This document shows, piece by piece, positions 51,667-61,576 of a DNA stretch of 64,000 nucleotides. Every line of letters begins with the position of its first letter. The stretch's first letter is position 1. The stretch is from Bacillus cereus group sp. RP43 (GTDB lineage: Bacteria > Bacillota > Bacilli > Bacillales > Bacillaceae_G): the NCBI RefSeq assembly GCF_040459645.1, contig NZ_JARVHQ010000001.1, positions 1,860,001-1,924,000 on the forward strand, in the 5' to 3' direction. Below the pieces are notes generated by a model, which was not told the origin of the DNA, did no database searches, and saw only the letters and a program-made list of their open reading frames with translations. The position numbers were made by a program, and so were the translations under genes.

Positions 51667-52417
51667 ACTTTTCATCAATTCGAATAACCTCGCCTTGCGG
51701 AAATTCCTCAGTTTCTAGTAAGTTACGAATAGCTTTCGAAACATATTCAGGTGACAGCAGTTTTCCTTCTTCTTTTAGTGCGATGAAACGGTCTAAATTT
51801 GTGAAGTCTTCTTTATTTGTTTCACGAATTTGTGCTTGCATATTTGTATCAACAACACCTGGCGCAAAAGCGACGATTTTTACAGGGAATTCTTTTTCCG
51901 CTTCTTCAGTAGCTACGCACTGTGTAAACATATTTACACCAGCTTTCGTTGTACAATAAGCACCCCAGCCAAAGTAAGGATTTTTTCCTGCACCAGATGA
52001 AATGTTTATAACACGTTTATCTATTTTCCAGCTTTTCGTATGTTTCATGAAAGTGGATGTAAGAATCATAGGTGCGATTAAATTAATTTGAACGTTCGTA
52101 ATCAATAGTTCGCTTTCTGACTTTTCAATGGGCTTCATTGGTGCAACTGTGCCCGCATTATTAATTAAATGAATAGATGAGACAGTGCCTTCGTCAATAG
52201 ATGAAAGAATGTCATTAAAATGAATTTCTAAATTATGTACATCTTGAAGGTCTACGGAATGGAAAATACAATTGCTGTTATATTGTTCTGCGAGTTTAGT
52301 AAGCTCTTTATTTTCTCTTCTAGAAATAGAGATGACGGTTGTATTTTCTTCTAATAATTGTGTGGCGATTGCCTCACCTAAACCTTGTGAAGTTCCTGTT
52401 ATGATAACGTAGCGCAT
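51665..52417 (-). CDS. Short-chain dehydrogenase, (S)-benzoin-forming benzil reductase type (YueD-like)
   Basis: A 250-aa SDR with NADP-type cofactor motif TGTSQGLGEAIATQLL, NNAGTVAPMKPI, and catalytic Ser-Tyr-Lys (ISSGAGKNPYFGWGAYCTTK). I recognise the sequence as very like the B. cereus enzyme described as (S)-benzoin-forming benzil reductase, a sepiapterin-reductase relative; its natural substrate is not known. The frame is open from 52504, but the ATG at 52417 (MRYVIITG) follows GGAGAGGAG and gives the family length. Confidence 0.87.
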   Translation of the reverse strand: MRYVIITGTSQGLGEAIATQLLEENTTVISISRRENKELTKLAEQYNSNCIFHSVDLQDVHNLEIHFNDILSSIDEGTVSSIHLINNAGTVAPMKPIEKSESELLITNVQINLIAPMILTSTFMKHTKSWKIDKRVINISSGAGKNPYFGWGAYCTTKAGVNMFTQCVATEEAEKEFPVKIVAFAPGVVDTNMQAQIRETNKEDFTNLDRFIALKEEGKLLSPEYVSKAIRNLLETEEFPQGEVIRIDEK

Positions 52418-52534
52418 AGTGTAGTAAACTCCTCTCCATATATGTGGAATTTTGTTGGACAACGTACATTGTATAGTTTGTCTACATTTTATAGTATAGA
52501 GCACTTTTTACTATAAATGAAATGAGATGATTGT

Positions 52535-55500
52535 GTGCCTTTTATGAATCGCTTTACAACAACAGTAACTGGTGCCGTCACGTTAACTGGGAACACATTA
52601 GGACTAAGTCCTACATCGCCTGCACCAAATAATAACTTCGGTACGATTGATGTATTTACAACGGTAAATACATCGCTCCAAGTACCTGGATTCCCAGCAG
52701 GAACAACGAATGACTGGCCATTAAATTCTTCAAGTGCAATTTTGAATCTTCCGGCAGGGAGTAGTATTTTATACGCAGAACTAGTATGGGCCGGCACATA
52801 CCGGACCGATACAGAGGATGTTTCAGCTTTTTTAAATGATAACATTACATTTACAACACCGGCAGGAACGTTTTCTGTTACACCAGATCCTGCAACTGCG
52901 CAGCAAGGTTCAGTAGGGAACCAGTTTTATTACGTACGTTCAGCTAACGTAACGAATCTTGTTAACACAGGGGGAGCGGGAACATATACAACGGGTGCTG
53001 TACCGGCTACAAGAACTTCTGCTGATCCAACAGTCAGTCGTTCAGCTGGTTGGACGCTTGAGGTAGTTTATCAAAATACAAGTTTACCACTTCGGAATTT
53101 GTCAGTGTATGCAGGTCAAGAAATTATTGATGCTTCATCACCACCAGTTGATGCTACTATTTCAGGTTTCGCAACTCCATCTACAGGTTCTGTTACAGGA
53201 AGAGTACTTGTAACTGCTCAAGAAGGTGATTCTAACATTGTTGGAGATCAGCTTCGCTTTGGACCGAATGCAAATGCTACAGTCGCATTATTCGGACCGA
53301 GAAACCCCGCGAATAATTTCTTTCAATCACAAATTTGTAATGATAGTGGCAATCTAGATACAAGCGGCACATTTGGAGATTTGAATCAGCCGTTAGGAAT
53401 CGCTTTAGCGGTCCGAAGACAAGGGTGGGATATTACGAACGTAGATGCCTCATCTTCTTTAGTGAACAATCAGACGTCAGCAACTGTTCGCTTTGTCACA
53501 AATGGAGATGGATACGCTGCAGCTGGTTTTGGTGTTCAAATTGATGCGACAGGTCCAATCATTAATCCTGTTAAATCGGTTAATAGGACAGTTGCAGGAG
53601 TAGGGGATACTCTCACCTATACGATTACGGTCCCGAACACAGGAACAGGAAGTGCAGAAAACGTTGTATTACAAGATAGTATTCCGAACGGAACGACATT
53701 TGTAGCAGGTAGTGTAACGGTAGGTGGAGTAACACAACCGAGTGCGAATCCAGCGAATGGAATTAATTTAGGTACAATCCCAAATAACACGCAAAGAATT
53801 GTTACATTTCAAGTTCGAATAACATCGTTCCCGAACCCAAATCCTATTCCAAATCGTGCAATGGTGTCATATCAATTCCGTCCTTTTGTCGGTAGTCCCC
53901 CTATTACAAGTACGTCTTCTTCAAATACAGTACAAACGACAGTGAATCAAGCAACTATAAGTATGCAAAAATCTGTGGACCTACAGACGGCAACGCTTAA
54001 TGACGTATTAACGTACACAGTTAATGTCACGAATAATGGGAATGTCACTGCAAACAATGTTATTTTTGTTGATAGTATCCCTGCAGGAACAACATTTGTC
54101 GCAAATAGTGTTACGGTAAATGGAGTTGCACGTCCAGGAGCGAATCCATCAAGTAGTATTAATCTTGGAAGTATTAATGCTTCACAAACGACTGTAGTGC
54201 GCTTTCAAGTTCGAGTAACATCTAATCCTCTTGTAAATCCAATTCCGAACCGCGCGAGTGTGACATTTAACTTTACTCCAGTGCCTGGTCAACAACCAAT
54301 TTCAGGTCAAGCGACAAGTAATACTGTATTTACTACTATTAATATAGCTGATCTAAGAACGAGAAAAACAGTGGATAGAGCTTTTGCGACAGTTAATGAC
54401 GTTCTTACGTACACCGTTACAATTGAAAATACAGGAAATGTACTTGCGACAAATGTTATTTTTCAAGATCCGATCCCAACTGGAACGACTTTTATTCCAA
54501 ATAGTGTGACTGTAGATGGGGTTTCACAGCCTGGAGCAAATCCTGCGACTGGGTTTACGGTAGCGAATATATCTCCCAGCGGAAGTAGGACAGTGACTTT
54601 TCAAGTACGAGTCACATCTACGCCATCAGGCGGTACGATTGCGAATCGTGGAAATGTATCTGCTAATTTCGTCGTTAAACCAAATCAGCCGCCAGTAACG
54701 ATTAATAGACAAACGAATACTGTAGTGACACAAGTTAATACAGGTGGTTTAAATGTAATAAAAGAAGTGAATACAACGCAAGCGGCAGTAGGGGACACTT
54801 TAACATACACGATTGCCGTCCAAAATACAGGAAACGTTCCGTTAACAAATGTGTTTTTCCAAGACACTATTTCTTCCGCTGTTTCTTTCGTTGCAAATTC
54901 TGTAACGATTAATGGAGTACCGCAAAGTGGATTGAATCCGAATACAGGATTTTCTCTTCCAAATATTCCTGCGGCTCAAACCGTTGTAGTCACATTTGAC
55001 GTATTAATTGTACAGGATCCAGAAAATGAAGATATTTTAAATCAAGCAAATGTGACAGCAAGTTTTCAAGTGAATCCGAGCGAACCGCCAGTAACAATCA
55101 ATGTTCCGAGTAATATTGTGAATACAACTGTACAATCAGGGAATTTTGAAGTTGTGAAAGCAGTGAATACGGATGTTGCAACGGTAGGGGATGTTTTAGT
55201 ATATACAATCGAAATCATAAATGCAGGTAGTGTACCAGCTACAAATGTATTTTTCCAAGATTCAATTCCGCAAGGGACTTTATTTATTGAAAACAGTGTA
55301 TTTGTTAATGGTGTTTTACAAGAAGGGGCAGATCCAGAGCTTGGATTCCCATTAAATAATTTGCCTACTGGTGCGAGTGTAATTGTTACTTTTGAAGTAT
55401 TAATTGATGAAATTCCCCAAGGAAATAATGTCGTAAATAATGCGAATGTAACTGGAGATTTCCTTGTAAATCCAACGGAGCCACCGATTACTGTAACAAT

Positions 55501-58500
55501 ACCAAGTAATACTGTTATGACAGTCGTGAATTCTTCAGGGTTAAATGTAATGAAAAGTGTAAGCGCTACTGAAGCAGGTGTAGGAGATACGTTAACGTAT
55601 ACAGTTCGTATACAAAATAGTGGAACAGTAGCAGCAACAAATGTATCATTCCTCGATCCAATTCCATCTGGAACAACGTTTGTAGCAAATAGTGTAACAA
55701 TAAATGGAACACCTCAACCAGGTTTAAACCCAACAACTGGATTTCCACTTGCCAATATTCCAGTAGGAGGGATGGTAACAGTTGCTTTTCAAGTGACAAT
55801 CACGAGTGTGCCACCAAATAGAGTTCTTCCGAATAATGCAAATGTAACTGCTGATTTTCAAGTAAGTCCTCTGCAGCCACCAATTACAATTGTAACGATT
55901 AGTAATATTGTTGTGACACGAGTGAATGTAGGATCAATTAATGTAATAAAGAGTGTAAACACACCGCAAGCAGGTGTAGGAGATACGTTAACGTATACGA
56001 TTCTCATTCAAAATACAGGAACTGTTCCTGCAACGAATATTATTTTTCAAGATCCGATTCCTGTTGGAACTGCGTTTGTAGCAAATAGTGTTACGATAAA
56101 TGGAGTTGTTCAGCAAGGCGCGGATCCTATGGCAGGTTTCCCAGTACCAAATATTCCGGTCGGACAAACGGCTACAATTACGTTTCAAGTAACAGTGATG
56201 AGTGTTCCGAGCGGTGGAAATATTAGAAACCAATCGAACGTTACTGCAAGTTTTCTTATAAATCCAGCTAATCCTCCAATAACGACTGTTACGAATAGCA
56301 ATTTCGTCGTGACGCAAGTAAACACAGCGCAGTTAAATATACAAAAATCTTCATCTGTACAACAAGCAGCACTTGGAGAAACTTACACGTATTCTGTTGT
56401 CATTCGAAATAACGGCACAGTACCAGCGACGAATGTTTCTTTCATTGATCCTATTGCACCCGAAACAACATTTGTCACAAATAGTGTAACGATAAATGGA
56501 ACGCCTCAACCTGGATTTGATCCAAATGTTGGTTTTCTACTTCCTAATATTGCTGCTGGGACATCAGTGGCAGTAACGTTCCAAGTTACAGTAGTTGCGC
56601 CATCCACGCGCGGAGCAGTATTAAATACGGCATCTGCTACAGCCACTTTCTTATTAAATCCTTTACAACCACCTGTAACAACGACAAATTCAAGTAATAC
56701 GACAGTAGTTACAATACCGTTACCTCCTCCTGGTGAAGTAACAGCAACAAAAACAGTTGACGTTGCAACTGGGGCTGTTGGAGATGTATTAACGTATAGC
56801 GTGCTAATTACGAACATAGGAATTATACCTGTTACAGATGTACTCTTCCAAGATGTCATTCCGGAAGGAACGACATTTGTCGAAAATAGTGTAACGATAG
56901 GTGGGGTTCAGCAATTCGGTTTAAATCCAGAAATAGGATTTACAGTTACTCCGTTATTAATTGCTGGTGGAAGTATTACGGTAACATTCCAAGTGACGAT
57001 TACAGAAATTCCAGATAATGAAGTCATATTAAACGATGCTGACGTTACATTTACTTCACAACCGAATCCGCAGGAACCACCGATTACGGAAACGATATTA
57101 ACGAATTTAGTCGTTACGACAATTAATATAGCGTTTATTTTTCCGTTAAAATTAGTAGATAAAGAAGTAGCGACTGTAGGAGAAATTTTAACGTATGATG
57201 TATTGATTTTTAATTTTGGAACAGTGGCAGCGACGAATGTTCAATTTATAGATACTACTTCCGCGGGTGTAGCATTTGTACCAGGAAGTGTGAGCATAAA
57301 CGGGGTATCGGCACCAGGATTAGATCCTTTTATTGGTTTTACAGTCCCAGATATACCTGTAGATGATTTTGTACTTGTCACATATCAGGAGATGGTAACG
57401 AGCATACCAGAAGGTGGTACAGTTGTTAACTTTGTAGACGTTACCGCTACATTTGCTGTAAGTGAAACAGAACCGCCTATTACTGAAACGACGACAAGTA
57501 ACACGACATTAACAGAAATAAATGAATCTGGTTTGAATGTATTAAAATCAGTAAGTCAGCCGATTGTTGCAGTAGGCGATACAATCACCTATACGACAGT
57601 AGTTCAAAATACAGGGACAGTGACAGCAACGAATGTTCAATATAGTGATGTATTACCTTCCTCTATAGCATTCGTGCCGAATAGTGTAACGATAGGTGGT
57701 GTGATACAACCTGGGTTCAATCCTAATAATGGATTCCCACTTCCAGATATAAATCCAGGGGGAAGTGTAGAAGTCACATTCCAGGTAACTGTTGTTAGTG
57801 TTCCATCAAACGGAACAATTGCCAATACGGCAAATGTTACTGGAAGCTTTATATTAGTACCAGGAGAACCACCAGTTATAGTAAATCAGCCAAGTAACAC
57901 AACGCTCACAACTGTAAATAGAGGACGCTTTAATGTTATTAAACAAGTCAATAGAGCTGCTACCTTAGTTGGAGATGTATTAACGTATACAGTGCAAATA
58001 ACGAATACAGGAACAGTAACAGCTAACGATGTTCAGTTTATTGATACGATTTCAGCAGGAGCGTCATTTATACCAAATAGTGTAACGGTAAATGGAGCCC
58101 CGCAACCCAACTTAAATCCGATTACTGGATTTGGAGTTGGAGATATACTCGTTGGTGAAACGGTTATAGTGACGTTTCAAGCGACAGTTACAACCATCCC
58201 GTCATCAGGAACAATTACGAACGTTGCAAATATAACAGGAAGCTTTACTTTAGTGCCAGGAGAGCCACCTGTTGTAGTAACTGAACCGAGTAATACGACG
58301 ATAACAAGGGTAAATAGAGGTAGATTTAATGTTATTAAATCAGTAAATAAACAAGCAACACGATTAGGAGATACGTTAACTTATAGTGTGCAAGTTACGA
58401 ATACAGGAACGGTACTGGCGACGAATGTTCAGTTTATCGATGTTCCATCCGCTAGTTTAGAATTTGTTCCTGGAAGTGTACAGATAAATGGGATTCCACA

Positions 58501-60007
58501 AGTAGGTTTAGATCCTTTCGTAGGCTTTTCATTACCAAATCTTGCAGTAGGAGATAGCATACTAATCACATTTGAAGTAAATGTAATCGTAATTCCACCT
58601 TCTAGTAGCATTATGAATACAGCGAGAGTAACTGGTGATTTCGAATTGATTCCAGGAGAACCACCGTTTACAATTACGAATTCAAGTAATACGACAGTCA
58701 CACCAGTAAATAGAGGCAGTTTAGATATGCTGAAAGAAGTAGATCATTCAATTGTTGGAGTAGGAGAAACGGTAACGTACCGTGTTCGCATATTAAATAC
58801 TGGTACGGCTGATGCAATGAATGTTCAATTTATTGATGTACTATCTCCGGAAGCTGTTTTTGTACCAAATAGTGTAACGGTAAATGGAGTAGCGCGTCCA
58901 GGAGTAAATCCACAGGTTGGATTTACGATTTTAGACATTCCAGTCGGTGAGACGGCGATTGTAACATATGAAGCTACGATTACGAGTTTTCCAGATGGTG
59001 GTACAGTAGTGAACGTTGCTGGGGCATCAGCAGAATATATTTTAGTACCAGGAGAGCCGCCAGTTACAGTGATGGACACGAGTAATACAGTTATTGTAAC
59101 GGTAAATACTGCAATCTTATTTGTTGCAAAAGGAGCAAACTTTGAAGTAGCAATGGTAGGAGATGTTGTCACTTACGGAATTGCTGTTATAAATGATAGT
59201 ACAGTTCCTGTGACGGATATTGTTTTAACAGATATCATTGATCCAAATACGTTATTTATAAATGGCACGGTAACGGTAAATGATGTACCTTTTCCATTTG
59301 CCAATCCGAATACTGGTATTCCGTTAGGTGATTTTCAACCAAATGATGCGGCAATTATTAATTTCCAAGTTGTAATAACAGGAGGGCAAATAAATAATTT
59401 AGTTACAAATACTGCTAAAGCGAATGGGCTCGCAACTGTAAATCCGAATGAGCCGCCTGTAGTAGTTGAAGGCGATAGTAATACAGTTGTTATCCCGTTT
59501 ATTCCTCAAAATGTCTCAACGACAGTCGTAAAAACGGCAGATCTTCAAACAGCAACAATTGGAGATGTCATTACGTTTACGACAGTCATTACAAATACGG
59601 GGGATACTGTCATACAAAATATTCGTTTTCAAGATATGTTAGATAGCAGTTTTCGATTTGTTCCTGGAAGTGTAACTGTTGATAATACGCCAGTGCCAAA
59701 TGTAAGCCCAGTATCAGGGTTTCTTATAGGAAGTTTAAATCCAGGTGAAGCACGGGCAGTTTCGTTCCAAGTAGCAGTTCAGAGTGCACCAAGTGGTTCA
59801 GGAAATTATATTAATCAAGCGAATATTCGCTTTGAACATCAAGTAGGTACAATATTACCACCTGTTACACAAATAATAGAAAGTAACATGGTTGTCATTC
59901 CATTTATTCCAACGATAGAACAAATTTGTGAAACAAACTTTAATTGTTTAGATAAAATTCCATTTCACTGTTCTCCGTGTAATCAGTTGCAAATAAATAA
60001 AAAGTAA
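52535..60007 (+). CDS. Giant DUF11-repeat protein, 2490 aa
   Basis: A 2490-codon protein. Residues 1 to ~340 form a unique beta-rich domain (with AELVWAGTYRTDTEDV and GWDITNVDASSSLV) of a kind found before DUF11 repeats. Then follow 16 repeats of about 131 residues, each beginning like LNVIKSVNxxxAxVGDTLTYTV and containing FxDxIPxGTxFVxNSVTINGxPQ and ExPPVT. The last ~30 residues are Cys-rich (CETNFNCLDKIPFHCSPC). No signal peptide, transmembrane helix or LPxTG sorting signal is visible, although DUF11 proteins are usually surface-exposed; a spore-surface location is a possible explanation. The GTG at 52535 and the ATG at 52544 are both possible starts with only a weak ribosome-binding site (GAGATGA). 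Confidence 0.85.
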   Translation: MPFMNRFTTTVTGAVTLTGNTLGLSPTSPAPNNNFGTIDVFTTVNTSLQVPGFPAGTTNDWPLNSSSAILNLPAGSSILYAELVWAGTYRTDTEDVSAFLNDNITFTTPAGTFSVTPDPATAQQGSVGNQFYYVRSANVTNLVNTGGAGTYTTGAVPATRTSADPTVSRSAGWTLEVVYQNTSLPLRNLSVYAGQEIIDASSPPVDATISGFATPSTGSVTGRVLVTAQEGDSNIVGDQLRFGPNANATVALFGPRNPANNFFQSQICNDSGNLDTSGTFGDLNQPLGIALAVRRQGWDITNVDASSSLVNNQTSATVRFVTNGDGYAAAGFGVQIDATGPIINPVKSVNRTVAGVGDTLTYTITVPNTGTGSAENVVLQDSIPNGTTFVAGSVTVGGVTQPSANPANGINLGTIPNNTQRIVTFQVRITSFPNPNPIPNRAMVSYQFRPFVGSPPITSTSSSNTVQTTVNQATISMQKSVDLQTATLNDVLTYTVNVTNNGNVTANNVIFVDSIPAGTTFVANSVTVNGVARPGANPSSSINLGSINASQTTVVRFQVRVTSNPLVNPIPNRASVTFNFTPVPGQQPISGQATSNTVFTTINIADLRTRKTVDRAFATVNDVLTYTVTIENTGNVLATNVIFQDPIPTGTTFIPNSVTVDGVSQPGANPATGFTVANISPSGSRTVTFQVRVTSTPSGGTIANRGNVSANFVVKPNQPPVTINRQTNTVVTQVNTGGLNVIKEVNTTQAAVGDTLTYTIAVQNTGNVPLTNVFFQDTISSAVSFVANSVTINGVPQSGLNPNTGFSLPNIPAAQTVVVTFDVLIVQDPENEDILNQANVTASFQVNPSEPPVTINVPSNIVNTTVQSGNFEVVKAVNTDVATVGDVLVYTIEIINAGSVPATNVFFQDSIPQGTLFIENSVFVNGVLQEGADPELGFPLNNLPTGASVIVTFEVLIDEIPQGNNVVNNANVTGDFLVNPTEPPITVTIPSNTVMTVVNSSGLNVMKSVSATEAGVGDTLTYTVRIQNSGTVAATNVSFLDPIPSGTTFVANSVTINGTPQPGLNPTTGFPLANIPVGGMVTVAFQVTITSVPPNRVLPNNANVTADFQVSPLQPPITIVTISNIVVTRVNVGSINVIKSVNTPQAGVGDTLTYTILIQNTGTVPATNIIFQDPIPVGTAFVANSVTINGVVQQGADPMAGFPVPNIPVGQTATITFQVTVMSVPSGGNIRNQSNVTASFLINPANPPITTVTNSNFVVTQVNTAQLNIQKSSSVQQAALGETYTYSVVIRNNGTVPATNVSFIDPIAPETTFVTNSVTINGTPQPGFDPNVGFLLPNIAAGTSVAVTFQVTVVAPSTRGAVLNTASATATFLLNPLQPPVTTTNSSNTTVVTIPLPPPGEVTATKTVDVATGAVGDVLTYSVLITNIGIIPVTDVLFQDVIPEGTTFVENSVTIGGVQQFGLNPEIGFTVTPLLIAGGSITVTFQVTITEIPDNEVILNDADVTFTSQPNPQEPPITETILTNLVVTTINIAFIFPLKLVDKEVATVGEILTYDVLIFNFGTVAATNVQFIDTTSAGVAFVPGSVSINGVSAPGLDPFIGFTVPDIPVDDFVLVTYQEMVTSIPEGGTVVNFVDVTATFAVSETEPPITETTTSNTTLTEINESGLNVLKSVSQPIVAVGDTITYTTVVQNTGTVTATNVQYSDVLPSSIAFVPNSVTIGGVIQPGFNPNNGFPLPDINPGGSVEVTFQVTVVSVPSNGTIANTANVTGSFILVPGEPPVIVNQPSNTTLTTVNRGRFNVIKQVNRAATLVGDVLTYTVQITNTGTVTANDVQFIDTISAGASFIPNSVTVNGAPQPNLNPITGFGVGDILVGETVIVTFQATVTTIPSSGTITNVANITGSFTLVPGEPPVVVTEPSNTTITRVNRGRFNVIKSVNKQATRLGDTLTYSVQVTNTGTVLATNVQFIDVPSASLEFVPGSVQINGIPQVGLDPFVGFSLPNLAVGDSILITFEVNVIVIPPSSSIMNTARVTGDFELIPGEPPFTITNSSNTTVTPVNRGSLDMLKEVDHSIVGVGETVTYRVRILNTGTADAMNVQFIDVLSPEAVFVPNSVTVNGVARPGVNPQVGFTILDIPVGETAIVTYEATITSFPDGGTVVNVAGASAEYILVPGEPPVTVMDTSNTVIVTVNTAILFVAKGANFEVAMVGDVVTYGIAVINDSTVPVTDIVLTDIIDPNTLFINGTVTVNDVPFPFANPNTGIPLGDFQPNDAAIINFQVVITGGQINNLVTNTAKANGLATVNPNEPPVVVEGDSNTVVIPFIPQNVSTTVVKTADLQTATIGDVITFTTVITNTGDTVIQNIRFQDMLDSSFRFVPGSVTVDNTPVPNVSPVSGFLIGSLNPGEARAVSFQVAVQSAPSGSGNYINQANIRFEHQVGTILPPVTQIIESNMVVIPFIPTIEQICETNFNCLDKIPFHCSPCNQLQINKK
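53561..59895 (+). repeat. Array of 16 DUF11-type repeats within the giant gene
   Basis: Sixteen tandem units of roughly 390-400 nt, recognised by the recurring GTxGGxGATxxxxTxACxTAT (V/L-G-D-x-L-T-Y) and by AATAGTGT(A/G)AC(G/A) (N-S-V-T). The units are divergent at DNA level, except that some neighbours (e.g. those near 57930 and 58320) are more alike. Confidence 0.8.
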
Positions 60008-60011
60008 ATAT

Positions 60012-60048
60012 AAAAAGAGCATCCTGAAAGAATAGGATGCTCTTTTTT
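60012..60048. terminator. Bidirectional terminator, giant gene / acetyltransferase
   Basis: Stem AAAAAGAGCATCCT / AGGATGCTCTTTTT with an 8-nt loop. Confidence 0.83.
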
Positions 60049-60059
60049 ATGTGTATCAA

Positions 60060-60617
60060 TCATGTAGATTCTTTTTCGGGTGAGGTAAAAAATTCGTTGG
60101 TTTTGTTGGAGAGTAGAAATGGAATAGCTCCTTTTATGACAGAAATATCCCAGTCCCACCATGCAAGTTTTTCTAGTTTTTCAATGGTTTCTTGCGGGAA
60201 ACGATATCGAACTAGTTTTGCAGGATTACCAGCGACAATTGCATATGGAGGTACGTCTTTTGTAACTACACTTTTTGCACCAATAATGGCCCCGTTACCA
60301 ATTGTAACACCAGATAAAACGCAGGATTGATAACCAATCCATACATCATTGCCGACTATGATATCACCTTTTGAAGAAGGGTGACCAGTAATATGTGCTC
60401 CTTCTTCGAAGAGGACATTAAATGGATAAGTCGTTATCCAATCAGCACGATGTTCACCGCCAAGTATGAAAACGACTTCTTCTCCTAATGAACAAAACTT
60501 ACCTATTTTTAATTTCGTTTCATCATTCCAAGAAAAAATAGTTGGACCTACTTTACTATAAGTATAATCACCAATATCATATTTACTATATTCAGGCTTT
60601 TGATTTAAATATAACAT
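60060..60617 (-). CDS. CatB-type (hexapeptide-repeat) O-acetyltransferase
   Basis: A 185-aa left-handed beta-helix acyltransferase of the CatB/Vat (xenobiotic acetyltransferase) group. The hexapeptide repeats and the catalytic His region are visible ([67 protein letters not shown]). Family members acetylate chloramphenicol or streptogramins, but many are housekeeping or of unknown substrate, so resistance is not implied. The minus-strand ribosome-binding site is GAAGGGGGC, 10 nt or more from the ATG. Confidence 0.86.
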   Translation of the reverse strand: MLYLNQKPEYSKYDIGDYTYSKVGPTIFSWNDETKLKIGKFCSLGEEVVFILGGEHRADWITTYPFNVLFEEGAHITGHPSSKGDIIVGNDVWIGYQSCVLSGVTIGNGAIIGAKSVVTKDVPPYAIVAGNPAKLVRYRFPQETIEKLEKLAWWDWDISVIKGAIPFLLSNKTNEFFTSPEKEST

Positions 60618-60756
60618 AATTATTTAGCCCCCTTCCCCAATCAAGCAATAGGTATGGAATATTATATGCAAGGTGAGGTAAGGTGAACTGTGTTGTATGA
60701 ATTGATAATGTGCAAAGTATATTAGTAGGCAAAATGAATAAAAGGGAGTGGAATGT

Positions 60757-61098
60757 ATGAGGTACGAAATGGGATTATATAATAAACCTTTTCAGTCAAT
60801 TCAATCAGGAAAAAAGGTATATGAAGTACGCTTATACGATAAAAAACGTCAACTTATAAAACAAGGCGATGAAATTGTATTTACGAACTTTACGACAGCA
60901 GAAACGATGGCTGTAAAAGTAACGGAGATAAAACGATATGAGAGTTTTAAAGAGATGTACAAACAAATTGATAAAAAATTATTTGATTGTGAAAAACTTA
61001 GTATAGAAGAAATGTTAGAAAGTACATACGAAATATATACGAAAGAACAAGAAAAAGAATGGGGAACAGTTGCGATTGGTGTTGAGGTAATAAAGTGA
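60757..61098 (+). CDS. ASCH-domain protein
   Basis: A 113-aa single ASCH domain (MRYEMGLYNKPFQSIQSGKK then YEVRLYDKKRQLIKQGDEIVF). ASCH domains resemble PUA domains and are thought to bind RNA; some hydrolyse modified nucleosides. The frame is open from a GTG at 60748; the ATG at 60757 follows AAGGGAGTGG with correct spacing. It overlaps the Nudix gene by 4 bp (GTGA), so the two are co-translated. Confidence 0.83.
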   Translation: MRYEMGLYNKPFQSIQSGKKVYEVRLYDKKRQLIKQGDEIVFTNFTTAETMAVKVTEIKRYESFKEMYKQIDKKLFDCEKLSIEEMLESTYEIYTKEQEKEWGTVAIGVEVIK

Positions 61099-61490
61099 GA
61101 AGAAATCGCGGTGCAGCTATTATTGTACAGGACGATAAAATCGCTCTTATAAAACGTGTTCGAGAAGGTGAGATGTATTTTGTTTTTCCAGGCGGGGGAA
61201 TTGAAGAAGGAGAAACACCTGAAGAAGCAACGAAGCGAGAGGTTTATGAAGAATTAGGGGTACATATACAAGTGGAGCATTTGATTGCAAAGGTGGAGTA
61301 TAAAGGTACGGAGTATTATTATAATGCTCATATTACAGATGGAGTTTTCGGAAGTGGTACAGGTGAGGAGTTCGAGCTGAAAGATAGAGGGAGTTATATT
61401 CCTTTATGGATGCCGATAAATGAGTTGCCAAATGTAAATATAAAACCGTATGATGTGGCCCAAAGTGTATTCGATTATTATAGAGAATAA
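61095..61490 (+). CDS. Nudix hydrolase
   Basis: A 131-aa Nudix protein. The complete Nudix box is present (GGGIEEGETPEEATKREVYE then ELGV, matching Gx5Ex7REUxEExGU). It hydrolyses a nucleoside diphosphate linked to an unknown group. The GTG start overlaps the stop codon of the ASCH gene. The pairing suggests that the two proteins act on the same modified nucleotide or RNA (inference). Confidence 0.9.
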   Translation: MRRNRGAAIIVQDDKIALIKRVREGEMYFVFPGGGIEEGETPEEATKREVYEELGVHIQVEHLIAKVEYKGTEYYYNAHITDGVFGSGTGEEFELKDRGSYIPLWMPINELPNVNIKPYDVAQSVFDYYRE

Positions 61491-61576
61491 GGTCTGACAA
61501 CATACAAAAAAAACCATTGACATAGTCTTCTGATTTAAGTATTGTATTCGAGTATGTTTATAATCAGGAGGTTTAT

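Noticed and set aside
53000..59200. Many minus-strand open frames of 60-118 codons inside the giant gene
   Set aside because: They recur at the repeat period and mirror Thr/Val/Asn codons of the plus strand; none has a convincing start.
60060..60617. Chloramphenicol or streptogramin resistance gene
   Set aside because: The hexapeptide fold fits the CatB/Vat group, but many members are not resistance enzymes and nothing in the context supports it.
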